From an archaeon (GTDB lineage Archaea; Nanobdellota; Nanobdellia; Woesearchaeales; ARS49), in contig JAGVQG010000025.1 in assembly GCA_020051845.1 (NCBI GenBank), positions 1 through 40,753 on the forward strand: 40,753 bases of DNA, given 5' to 3'. A program made the translations under genes and the position numbers. The notes beneath the pieces are model-generated. The model made no database searches and had not been told where the DNA came from. It saw nothing but the letters and a program-made list of their open reading frames with translations. Positions 17,609 to 26,745 of the stretch are shown piece after piece. Positions within the stretch are counted from its first letter, which is position 1. Every line of letters starts with the position of its first letter.

Positions 17609-19917
17609 GACGTCTTAACGCACTTCTCTTACTGTCATTGATTGCGGTTTCATTGATGCTTCCCGCGCTCGTCAACTACGACAGACTTGTCGGCGGCTTC
17701 GATATGGAGCGGCAGGTCTATCCTTGGGAGGATTTCCTGCAGCGTTCTTTGGGGCAAGGCAAGATCCCCTTGTGGAATCCTCTCAATCTTATGGGAGAGC
17801 CTTTCGTCGCTAATCCTTCTACCGAGGTTTTCTATCCTGTGAACCGTTTGATCTTCGCGGTCCTTCCTTTGCCTTATGCATTCACATATTGCTATCTGGT
17901 TGATTTGATGATATTGGGTATTGGCACGTTCCTTTTGGCAAGACGATTGAAATGTTCTGACAAAGGCGCATTGCTTGCAGCCGCGTCGTTGATGGGAAGC
18001 AGTTACATCATGATGCGCATTTACGCTGGCCACCACATGGTCCTGCCCAGCGCCGCGTGGATTCCATTGACATTGTTCCTTCTTGATATCGCAATCGCTG
18101 ACAGGAAGTGGGGAGCGGCAGTGCTATCAAGTTTGTCGTTTGGGATGATGGTGCTAGCAGGGCATGTACAATCAATATTCCACATAGGAATCATAATGGT
18201 CGCTTGGACTCTCTATCGGGGCGTCATTCCGTTCGACGTGAAGAACTTTCTCAGGGCTTCATTGATGCTCGCCTTTGTCTTGGCCTTCGGACTGCTCATC
18301 GGCGCGGCACAGGTGTTACCGACCTTGGAACTGGCAGGACAATCTGCGAGGATTTCTGGATTCGCCATAAAAGAATCTCTCGCCATGTCACTTGAGAAAC
18401 AGGACTTGCTTTCTTTTGTGATGCCAAATGCTCTTGGCAATCCTGTCGATGGGACTTATGTCAACCATGGTGCGTATTCAGAAGTGGTCATATACGTGGG
18501 ATTGCTTCCGCTCGCGTTCGCCTTGCTTGCCTTGTGGCGCTGGCGGACCAAGGATGTTTGGTTCCTCTTATTGCTGGGGATCGGAAGCTTGATCCTCGCG
18601 TTCGGCAAGACGTTCCCACCTAACTTGTTGGTTTGGAAATACCTTCCCCTGTTCAACCTGTTCCACATCCCGCCACGATTCTCCATGATTTGGGCGCTTT
18701 CGGCTTCGCTTATCGCCGGAATCGTTTTGACATGGCTTGACTCCGCACTCACTGACTCCGAACGCAAGATAGTGAGAATCGTTGGAGTGGCAATCGTCGC
18801 ATGCGCCATCATGACTTTTGCCGTAGCGCTCATAATGCAGTTCAACCACGACGCTGTCCATGGTATCGCGAACTCTGCTTTGGAGCAACGTTTCGCCCAA
18901 TTGGAGAACGCCAAAGTTCCAATCGCCCAGTATTCTTCGAAGCTAGATGGCATGATCTCTTCTGCGATCAATGATATGCTGATTTGCGGCGCGCTCGCCT
19001 TGATCATTGGAGTGTTATTGTTGTGGCGTGCGAGGATCCCATTCTCGAATGACGCGTGGGCATTCGCCATAATCGCATTCGCGGTCGTAAATTCTGTGAT
19101 ATATTTCTATCCGATGCTGGTTATGCTCCCACCCGAACAAGTGGTTGTCGGTGCCGGACAACTCGGGTTCCTGCGGCAGAACGCAGGGATTGACAGGATA
19201 TGGAACAATGACGGTTCGTACAAAAACAATCAGGCCATGCTCTTCAATGTGGCGTCGATATCAGGTTACAATCCACTTCAAATCCAGTCACAAAAAGACA
19301 TGCTCGCACTGGTGAGCGGTAACTCTTCGGGTTTGCTCGATCTTCTCGATGTGCGTTACAGGACTTCGAAAAATCCTTTCTCAGAGAAAGGATGGACACA
19401 AGTGTTCAATTCATCAGGATATGTCTACACGAATGACGATGTTCTTCCACGGTCTTTTGTCATTTACAGGGCAAGCGCACTCTCCAAGACCGATACCTTG
19501 GCAGTGATAGCGTCGCCCGACTTCAGGCCGGTTGACCGTGCATTGGTCGACGAGCTTCCTTCAGGATGGAAGGACGGTAAAGACGGCATCGACGCTGCGG
19601 ACATCATTTCATATGAAGGAAGCAAAGTTAGGATTGATTGCGATGCAAGTGAAGACGGGCTCCTGGTGCTCTCAGACACGTATTATTCGGCGTGGAAAGC
19701 ATATGTGGATGGCCAAGAGGTCCCGATAATCCGCGCTTACTGCGGGATCAGGGCAGTCCCTGTCGCTAAAGGACACCATTCGGTGGAATTCGTTTTCGAC
19801 GCGTCCGCTGCTATCATAGGATCGGCGCTTTCGGTTGTGGCTCTTATAACAGTCGCAGTAATCCTATTGATCATTAGTATACGATCAAGATCAGACCTTG
19901 CATCTAAAAGATTATGA
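17605..19917 (+). CDS. YfhO-like multi-TM membrane protein (probable GT-C fold)
   Basis: YPWEDFLQRSLGQGKIPLWNPLNLMGEPFVANPSTEVFYPVNRL and C-terminal LVLSDTYYSAWKAYVDGQEVPIIRAYCGIRAVPVAKGHHSVEFVF typical of YfhO; ATGA overlap sets the start at 17605. Confidence 0.8.
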   Translation: MRRLNALLLLSLIAVSLMLPALVNYDRLVGGFDMERQVYPWEDFLQRSLGQGKIPLWNPLNLMGEPFVANPSTEVFYPVNRLIFAVLPLPYAFTYCYLVDLMILGIGTFLLARRLKCSDKGALLAAASLMGSSYIMMRIYAGHHMVLPSAAWIPLTLFLLDIAIADRKWGAAVLSSLSFGMMVLAGHVQSIFHIGIIMVAWTLYRGVIPFDVKNFLRASLMLAFVLAFGLLIGAAQVLPTLELAGQSARISGFAIKESLAMSLEKQDLLSFVMPNALGNPVDGTYVNHGAYSEVVIYVGLLPLAFALLALWRWRTKDVWFLLLLGIGSLILAFGKTFPPNLLVWKYLPLFNLFHIPPRFSMIWALSASLIAGIVLTWLDSALTDSERKIVRIVGVAIVACAIMTFAVALIMQFNHDAVHGIANSALEQRFAQLENAKVPIAQYSSKLDGMISSAINDMLICGALALIIGVLLLWRARIPFSNDAWAFAIIAFAVVNSVIYFYPMLVMLPPEQVVVGAGQLGFLRQNAGIDRIWNNDGSYKNNQAMLFNVASISGYNPLQIQSQKDMLALVSGNSSGLLDLLDVRYRTSKNPFSEKGWTQVFNSSGYVYTNDDVLPRSFVIYRASALSKTDTLAVIASPDFRPVDRALVDELPSGWKDGKDGIDAADIISYEGSKVRIDCDASEDGLLVLSDTYYSAWKAYVDGQEVPIIRAYCGIRAVPVAKGHHSVEFVFDASAAIIGSALSVVALITVAVILLIISIRSRSDLASKRL

Positions 19918-21282
19918 TTGGGTCCTGATTACGCCACGGCCTACGCCATAATAGTTCAGTCCTGATACGACGACCTTTGAAGGAGTGCATATGTTCCTTC
20001 CGTCGAACACCCATCCCGGTTTCTTCATCTTCGCGGCGATGGCTTTGAAATCAAGGTTCTTGAACTCATCCCAATCAGTGACTAGCACCATGGCGTCCGC
20101 GCCATCGACCGCTTCCGCGACCGATTCAACGACCAGGATATTGTATGCAAATGGCTTGTCGCCATAGACCTGTTTTACTTTATGACCTGCTTCTGGATCG
20201 ACGACTCGCACATTGGCGCCTTCGGCCGCAAGCATCGAGATAATATCTATCGCAGGAGAGTCCCTTATGTCGTCGGTATTAGGCTTGAACGCGAATCCTA
20301 GAACGGCCACCGTTTTGTTCGGCAACGAGTAGAGGCTTTCGTGGATCCTTCGGACGAAACGCTCGCGAAGCAGGTAGTTCAGGTCGTGCGCGGCCTGATA
20401 GAATCTTGCTTCTGCCTCGAGGTTGAAGTGACGCAGCAGGTAGATCAACGCGCGCACGTCCTTTCCGAAGCACGATCCGCCCCAACCTATGCCCGCCGCC
20501 AGGAACTTGTTGCCGATCCTGTTATCCATGCCCACTGCCTTTGACACTTCGGTCACGTCTGCGCCACTGCAATCACAAAGCGACGCTATGGCGTTGATTT
20601 GTGTAATCTTAGTCGACAAGAAAGCGTTGTTCGCGAGCTTCGCCAGCTCGCTGCTCCAGATCATCGTGTGAAGTATGACTTCGGAAGGGAAAGATGAGTA
20701 TAGCTCATTCATGAATTTACGGGCATACTCATCGTTCGGTCGCGTGCCTACCAGTATCCTGTCCGGCTGCAAAGCGTCTTTGACCGCGGTGCCTTCAGCC
20801 AGGAACTCGGGATTCGATACTACATGAAACTTGCCGCGTTGTGATGGTGAACTGACGCTGTTGAATATCTCCTCGATGCGTTCTGCGGTGCGCAACGGCA
20901 CTGTGCTTTTCTCGACAACAACCATGTCGCCGCGGGAGTGGGCTGCTATCGACCTTGCGACTGAATCTACATATGTCATGTCAAAACTGCCGGTCGCTAT
21001 GCCTTCCATCTTGGTCGGTGTGCTGACACAGACAAAGACCACCTCAGACTTGGATATTATGCCAGGAAGGTCTGTCGTGAAGAAAAGGTTCTTCCCTCGA
21101 TGCTTCATTATGAGTTCAGGCAAACCTGGTTCCGACAACGGGAACGGAGGTCCGTTTGCGAACTGCTGTATCTTTTCGTTGTTGCTGTCGACGCATGTGA
21201 CCTGGTGGCCTAGCTCGGCAAGCACCGCGCCAGTCACTGATCCTACATAGCCTGTTCCAATCACGCACACTCTCTTTGCCAT
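19912..21282 (-). CDS. UDP-glucose/GDP-mannose 6-dehydrogenase family
   Basis: VCVIGTGYVGSVTGAVLAELGHQVTCVD, NPEFLAEGTAVKD, GWGGSCFGKDVRAL, GFAFKPNTDDIRDSPAI. Confidence 0.93.
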   Translation of the reverse strand: MAKRVCVIGTGYVGSVTGAVLAELGHQVTCVDSNNEKIQQFANGPPFPLSEPGLPELIMKHRGKNLFFTTDLPGIISKSEVVFVCVSTPTKMEGIATGSFDMTYVDSVARSIAAHSRGDMVVVEKSTVPLRTAERIEEIFNSVSSPSQRGKFHVVSNPEFLAEGTAVKDALQPDRILVGTRPNDEYARKFMNELYSSFPSEVILHTMIWSSELAKLANNAFLSTKITQINAIASLCDCSGADVTEVSKAVGMDNRIGNKFLAAGIGWGGSCFGKDVRALIYLLRHFNLEAEARFYQAAHDLNYLLRERFVRRIHESLYSLPNKTVAVLGFAFKPNTDDIRDSPAIDIISMLAAEGANVRVVDPEAGHKVKQVYGDKPFAYNILVVESVAEAVDGADAMVLVTDWDEFKNLDFKAIAAKMKKPGWVFDGRNICTPSKVVVSGLNYYGVGRGVIRTQS

Positions 21283-21399
21283 GGTTTCGCCTCTCTGGAC
21301 TTCGTTAATAAGCATTGTTGTTTCTCAATCCAGATGACAAATCCACAACGTTTATAAGAGGGATTTTGAGCGGATACAAATAAAAGATGCAGGTGTTTC

Positions 21400-22524
21400 A
21401 TGCAAAAGAAAGTTCTCGTTACCGGCGGCGCAGGATTCATCGGTTCGTTCATCGTGGACAAGCTTGTCAACGAGGGGCATGATGTCCGCGTTCTCGATTC
21501 ACTCGAGCCACAGGTCCATCCTGAAGGCAAATGGCCATCATACATCAACCTGAAAGCCGAATATATTAAGGGAGATGTCCGCGACGCCGAGGCTCTCAAA
21601 CACGCACTCGAGGACGTCGAGATCATATTCCACAAGGCTGCCGCTGTCGGTGTCGGCCAGAGCATGTACCAGATCCACAAATATATGGATGTCAACACGC
21701 TCGGCACCGCAAGGCTTCTTGACACTGTTGTCAACGGCAACTATCCGATAAAGAAGATCATCGTCGCTAGCAGCATGAGCATATATGGTGAGGGAGAGTA
21801 CATGGATGAGGATACCGGTGCAATCGCGTATCCGATGCTCCGACAGGAACAACACCTCAAAGAAGGGCAATTTGAGCATCTGGGCCCTACAGGAAAACCT
21901 CTGATCCCGATCCCTACCAAGGAAACGAAGCCGCTGCAGAGCACCAGCATCTATGCGATCAGCAAGAAGGACCAAGAGGAGATGACGCTCACGATTGGAA
22001 GGACATACGGAATTCCTAGCGTCGCCCTGAGATACTTCAATGTTTTCGGACCAAGGCAATCGCTCTCTAATCCATACACGGGCGTTGCCGCAGTTTTCAT
22101 GAACCACATCAAGAACGACAAGCAACCGGAGATATTCGAGGATGGCATGCAGAGCCGCGACCTCGTATCGGTCCATGACATAGCGCAAGCGAATCTAAAG
22201 GCTATGCGGAACGCAAGTGCCAACTTCGAGGCGTTCAACATCGGGTCGGGCAGACAGCTTACAATCACCGAGGTCGCAAAGATCCTTGCGCAGCTATACG
22301 GAAAAGAGCACATTCGTCCTAGAATCACGGGCAAATACCGTGCTGGCGACATACGTCACTGCTTCGCGGACATTTCAAAAGCTCGCGGCAAACTTGAGTT
22401 CGAGCCTGAAACGGGTTTTGATGACGGCATGCGTGAACTGATGGAATGGGCCAAGACACAGAAGGTAGCAGACATGGTCGGCAAAGCGACCGATGAACTT
22501 AAATCAAAGGGCCTTGTCAAGTGA
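21400..22524 (+). CDS. NAD-dependent epimerase/dehydratase (dTDP-L-rhamnose 4-epimerase-like)
   Basis: VTGGAGFIGSFIVDKL, YAISK, RYFNVFGPRQSLSNPYTGVAAVF; SD AGGTG upstream of ATG. Confidence 0.87.
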   Translation: MQKKVLVTGGAGFIGSFIVDKLVNEGHDVRVLDSLEPQVHPEGKWPSYINLKAEYIKGDVRDAEALKHALEDVEIIFHKAAAVGVGQSMYQIHKYMDVNTLGTARLLDTVVNGNYPIKKIIVASSMSIYGEGEYMDEDTGAIAYPMLRQEQHLKEGQFEHLGPTGKPLIPIPTKETKPLQSTSIYAISKKDQEEMTLTIGRTYGIPSVALRYFNVFGPRQSLSNPYTGVAAVFMNHIKNDKQPEIFEDGMQSRDLVSVHDIAQANLKAMRNASANFEAFNIGSGRQLTITEVAKILAQLYGKEHIRPRITGKYRAGDIRHCFADISKARGKLEFEPETGFDDGMRELMEWAKTQKVADMVGKATDELKSKGLVK

Positions 22525-22587
22525 ATATTCATTTGAGACTAGACTTACCTGACGTGATATTATCAATTCATCTATTCTGTCTCGGCA

Positions 22588-23544
22588 TCAGATGTGACGA
22601 AGAAGCTCCCGCACCCTGTGCGTCATGGTGTGCTCTTTGACGACACGATCATATCCTGCCTGCGCAATTTTGTTACGTTCTTCGTCGTTTTCGATATAGT
22701 AGTCAGCGAGCTCCTTGAATTCTTTCTCGTCTTTATAGACCAAGATTTCCTTTCCTTCCTTGAAGAATCGATCGACATCCCGTGGCATGTCTGTTAACTG
22801 GAAAGATCTGCTTGCCGGTATCTCAAATGTCCTTGGATTCGGAACTATGAACTCTTTTCTTTGGCCATACGGATTTATGACCACCTTTGATTCATTGAAC
22901 AGACGGATCATCTCTTTCGGAGTCACCAAAGGCAGCGCTATTTTCGCAAGCTCGTGCGAGGCTGTGTCCCACTTGGCGCCTGCCAGTCGCAGGGATCTTC
23001 CTGCATATGGCTCGATGAGCCGTTTCCTGTTGTCATACGCTGTTCCCACGAGACACAAGTCCGCGGGGAACTGTCTTTGCTCCAATGGGATGACTTCTTT
23101 GTGAGCGTCATCTGGCTCGGCACCTGCGGGCAGGTAATACGTCTTCGGATTGATCTGCTTCATGGGCTCCACATATTGGAGGTCATAGATGAACAAGGAG
23201 TCATATTCGTCCATGTTCGATATCTTGTTGCACTTATCAAGTACTCCGAAAGGCTCGTCGATGTTCCAGTTCACTGCCTTGATGCCTGATTTTGTTATCT
23301 TGGATATGGTGCCAAGGTTGATGGTCTCGCCTTTAATGACGATTATGAGATCAGCCGGCCAGTTAGTGGCTGCGCGTACTAGCTGTATGTTCAAGAACGA
23401 GTTCGTCAAAGACATGAGGTTAAGGTGCCATTTGCGATATGAGAAAGGCCTGACTTCATGGCCCAATGAGTTTAACGCGTTGACTATCTGATGGCCCGTG
23501 CCATTCTGCCTGGCAAATGAAGAATCAACTACTATTACACGCAT
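22588..23544 (-). CDS. Glycosyltransferase, CgeB-like
   Basis: CLVGTAYDNRKRLIEP, NPRTFEIPASRSFQLTDMPRDVDRFFKEGKEILVYKDEKEFKELADYYI; ATG 23544 about 26 nt from TATA. Confidence 0.8.
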   Translation of the reverse strand: MRVIVVDSSFARQNGTGHQIVNALNSLGHEVRPFSYRKWHLNLMSLTNSFLNIQLVRAATNWPADLIIVIKGETINLGTISKITKSGIKAVNWNIDEPFGVLDKCNKISNMDEYDSLFIYDLQYVEPMKQINPKTYYLPAGAEPDDAHKEVIPLEQRQFPADLCLVGTAYDNRKRLIEPYAGRSLRLAGAKWDTASHELAKIALPLVTPKEMIRLFNESKVVINPYGQRKEFIVPNPRTFEIPASRSFQLTDMPRDVDRFFKEGKEILVYKDEKEFKELADYYIENDEERNKIAQAGYDRVVKEHTMTHRVRELLRHI

Positions 23545-23619
23545 ATGCTGTCGCGACAGAGTCCGATATAAATAAGTAATGGGTTTCGGATCCAACTAAC
23601 GCGCTGATCCTCCAAATGC

Positions 23620-24438
23620 CTAATGAACTGCCTTCGAATCATTCATCATCGATTTCTTTCGTGCGTAAAGGATCCTGTCAGAATCTATTCCTGTGACAAA
23701 GTATCCTTGTCGTGACAAGAGCATCCTCGCCTCTTCGGCGTTCTCATGCGTCTCCATGACTATTCTGTATATTTTCGAGAACGCATTTTTGGTGCGTAGC
23801 ACATCTATCTCCGATCCCTCGATATCCATCTTCATTATATCTATGTGGTCTGCCCCGCATCTCTTGAGGAATGTGGAGAATGTAAGAGACTCGACTGGTA
23901 CGCTTCGCCCTATTCCTGAATGTAATGAATGCGATCCTGACGCGAGCGAGATAAAAAGATTGACATTGCTGTTTTTGCTTGATACTGCTACTTTGAAAGG
24001 CGTCACGTTATTTAGCTTGTTACGCTTTATGTTCTGCTCAAGGATTGAGTGGTTGATCGGGTACGGCTCGACGCTTATGACACGACCTTCCTGGCCGACG
24101 CGTTTTGAAGTTTGGAAGGTATAGCAACCCACATTCGCGCCCAAATCTAGTACAATATCGCCCTTCTTAGGTATGAAATCATTGAACAAGAAATATTCCC
24201 TGTCATGCATGAGGGAGACCGCCATTGGCAATTGTTCAATCATGAGCGAGTCGCCGTTCCAGAATATCAGTCTGGACTGATGTTTGGATGAGAACCTCAA
24301 GAACGCGTCTTTTCCTGACAAACGCCATAAAATGTGGCCATAAAGGAACTTGGCAAGTAAGAATGGACCATTGATGAAATTTGTGCAGAAAAATACGGAG
24401 ACGCTCAAGACACGTAAGACTGCTCTTGACAAAGACAT
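23620..24438 (-). CDS. FkbM family methyltransferase
   Basis: GDIVLDLGANVGCYTFQTSKRVGQEGRVISVEPYP, HIDIMKMDIEGSEIDVL. Confidence 0.88.
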   Translation of the reverse strand: MSLSRAVLRVLSVSVFFCTNFINGPFLLAKFLYGHILWRLSGKDAFLRFSSKHQSRLIFWNGDSLMIEQLPMAVSLMHDREYFLFNDFIPKKGDIVLDLGANVGCYTFQTSKRVGQEGRVISVEPYPINHSILEQNIKRNKLNNVTPFKVAVSSKNSNVNLFISLASGSHSLHSGIGRSVPVESLTFSTFLKRCGADHIDIMKMDIEGSEIDVLRTKNAFSKIYRIVMETHENAEEARMLLSRQGYFVTGIDSDRILYARKKSMMNDSKAVH

Positions 24439-24504
24439 GATTCGTGGTCAACAGACACGAATTATAAGTCTTTCGGACTTTGAAAAATTCTATCCCGTAT
24501 TGTT

Positions 24505-25626
24505 TTAAAGCCACTTCCCGCGACCGCAATTCAGCATTTTTTGGTCGATTAGCGCTTTCAGCACATGATTGGGCGCGATACGTTTAAGGCATTCCATCTG
24601 GTTGGCGTTCGTGCACTTGAATGGCCTTGTCACGTCATAACATGGAGAACAGGGAATATGGTGGCGGATGTGGTGGCCTTTTGGGCCGTATGGTCCTATC
24701 CTGTCAGGATCAACAGGACCCATTATCGAGATGACAGGAGTGCCGACAGCCACTGCGAGATGACCCAGGCCCGAATCGTTTGCGACCATAGCTGAGCATT
24801 GTCCTATCAGCGCAGCATTCTCTCGGAAACTGCCCGTGAATATGTCCGCATCAGACATCTTCTCCTTTATTCGCGGCGCCAGTTCCATCTCATCAGGCCC
24901 CAGGAAGAACAGGACACGCGCCTTGTACTTGTCACGGAGCATCTGGGCAAGCGCGACGAAATTTGCTATGCCCCATCTCTTCCATGTCTGGTTCGAGTTG
25001 CTTCCAGGATGCATACCTATCAACAGTCGCTCATTGAACTTATTCACAGTGTTTTCCGCTGCCTTGATCTCGTCTTTTTTGAGGTATACTCTCGGCTCTT
25101 TTGTTTGAACCTTGATTCCGAGAACGCTCAACAAGTCGATGTTCCTCTCCACCTCGTGCACAGGCCTGTGCATGACCGTGATGTTGTGGAAAAGGGTGGT
25201 CTGAGATCCACCCGCGTCATATACATGGCCTACACGGTATCTTGCGCCACACACAAAGCCTAGGAACGCATTGATTATTCCTGAAGGCAATGTGTTGAAT
25301 ACAAGGTCATAGCGTCTTCGGCGCAACGCGAATATGGATCTGAACGGGTGCCCGTCATAGACAATGACTTTGTCGATGTACGGATTGTTCTCGAGCGCCG
25401 CCTTCGACCCTCGGGAGACGACTATGACTTCCAGGCGCGCCCATGGCATGCTCTTCTTCAATGCCTCCAGACATGGAGTCGCGAGCAGGAGATTACCGAT
25501 TCCAGACAAAGCGAACACTCCTATCGACTTGACCGCGCGCTTGTCGAATACGATATTCCGATGTCGCTCAAACGGCCTGCCCATCATAGCTATTATCCTC
25601 AGAACGGTCTTGGTCAGGCTTCCCAT
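24505..25626 (-). CDS. Glycosyltransferase family 9 (heptosyltransferase-like)
   Basis: SGIGNLLLATPCLEALKKSMP, IGMHPGSN, NDSGLGHLAVAVGTPVISIMGPVDPDRIGPYG. Confidence 0.88.
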   Translation of the reverse strand: MGSLTKTVLRIIAMMGRPFERHRNIVFDKRAVKSIGVFALSGIGNLLLATPCLEALKKSMPWARLEVIVVSRGSKAALENNPYIDKVIVYDGHPFRSIFALRRRRYDLVFNTLPSGIINAFLGFVCGARYRVGHVYDAGGSQTTLFHNITVMHRPVHEVERNIDLLSVLGIKVQTKEPRVYLKKDEIKAAENTVNKFNERLLIGMHPGSNSNQTWKRWGIANFVALAQMLRDKYKARVLFFLGPDEMELAPRIKEKMSDADIFTGSFRENAALIGQCSAMVANDSGLGHLAVAVGTPVISIMGPVDPDRIGPYGPKGHHIRHHIPCSPCYDVTRPFKCTNANQMECLKRIAPNHVLKALIDQKMLNCGRGKWL

Positions 25627-25730
25627 ATGCATTCCGCGAGAATGGCGTTATAAAAGATTAATGGACGCGTGATGGGTCTTTGTAATAACTCTGGGAAACT
25701 TTATTAGCTGGAGATATCAGATGGCTACAA

Positions 25731-26354
25731 ATGGGTAATGATAGAATATTCATGCCAAAAAACCACATGGATCATCTCTATACTTCGCGCAATCCTCTCG
25801 TGAGGGTTCCTCACACCAAGCGCTTGGATGCCATAGTGGCACGCCTGCCTACCAGAAGGATCAGTGTGCTAGACGCAGGATGTGGCGAGGGCCACCTGCT
25901 TGAAAGGATGCACGCCCGCCTGCCTGACAATGACTATGTTGGCGTCGACATAACTGATGTCGCGCTCGAGAAATCGGCGCAGCGCGTCCCGTTCGCAACG
26001 TTGCGAAAAGCGAATCTGCTCGCGTTACCCTTTGATGATGGGTCGTTCGATGTCATCGCGTGTACAGAAGTGGTCGAGCACGTGACTCAATACAATCTGA
26101 TGCTGGCTGAATTCTCCAGAATCCTCAAGAAAGGCGGATTGCTCTTCATAACTTTCCCGAATGAGCCACTCTGGACCATGAGCAGGTTCCTACTCATGCG
26201 TCGTCCTGTGAAGGTGCCGGACCACGTTAATTCTTTCACGCCTCGTCGGATGAAGAAAGCGGTTCCATTGGTTTTCGTGGAACGCGTGAACCTTCCGTTC
26301 GGATTACCATTCCCAATCACCCTCAATTGCCTGATGGTTTTCAGGAAGGATTGA
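25731..26354 (+). CDS. Class I SAM-dependent methyltransferase
   Basis: VLDAGCGEGHLLERM, FDVIACTEVVEHV, GGLLFITFPNEPLW. Confidence 0.85.
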   Translation: MGNDRIFMPKNHMDHLYTSRNPLVRVPHTKRLDAIVARLPTRRISVLDAGCGEGHLLERMHARLPDNDYVGVDITDVALEKSAQRVPFATLRKANLLALPFDDGSFDVIACTEVVEHVTQYNLMLAEFSRILKKGGLLFITFPNEPLWTMSRFLLMRRPVKVPDHVNSFTPRRMKKAVPLVFVERVNLPFGLPFPITLNCLMVFRKD

Positions 26355-26745
26355 CAGGAGTCTCCTTTTCTGGCGTGGATTGCTGCAGTGTCGGATGGTG
26401 CTGGCGTCCGAAATATGTACCTCTATTGATGTAAAGACCAAGACATACCGACGCCATTGTCACGACGATAAACGTCACTGGGTTGAGCGGTACGCGCAGG
26501 AATATGTCGAGTGGGACATAGGCCGCACCCCATGCAAAACCGATGATATTGGCCAACAGGAATGTCTGGACAAATGTCTGCTTCAGTGGATAAGCCCAGA
26601 CATATCCTGGAAGAAGGATGAACGCAGCATAGCCTAGCGTGATCGCAACTATTGCATACGGGCTCTTGTACGCGATGCTCAAGAGCAACATGAATCCCAA
26701 AGATATCGCGAACCAGGTTCCTGCCATCTTCAGTTCACGCAGCAT
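26341..26745 (-). CDS. Small multi-TM membrane protein, unknown
   Basis: 134 aa, about 4 hydrophobic segments; overlaps the 3' end of the upstream GT-C gene. Confidence 0.65.
   Translation of the reverse strand: MLRELKMAGTWFAISLGFMLLLSIAYKSPYAIVAITLGYAAFILLPGYVWAYPLKQTFVQTFLLANIIGFAWGAAYVPLDIFLRVPLNPVTFIVVTMASVCLGLYINRGTYFGRQHHPTLQQSTPEKETPVNPS

Noticed and set aside
19912-19917. Convergent genes overlapping at TTATGA
   Set aside because: Real overlap of stop codons, but ordinary in compact archaeal genomes; not reported as a finding.
21538-22188. 216-aa minus-strand ORF
   Set aside because: Antisense to the SDR at 21400-22524.
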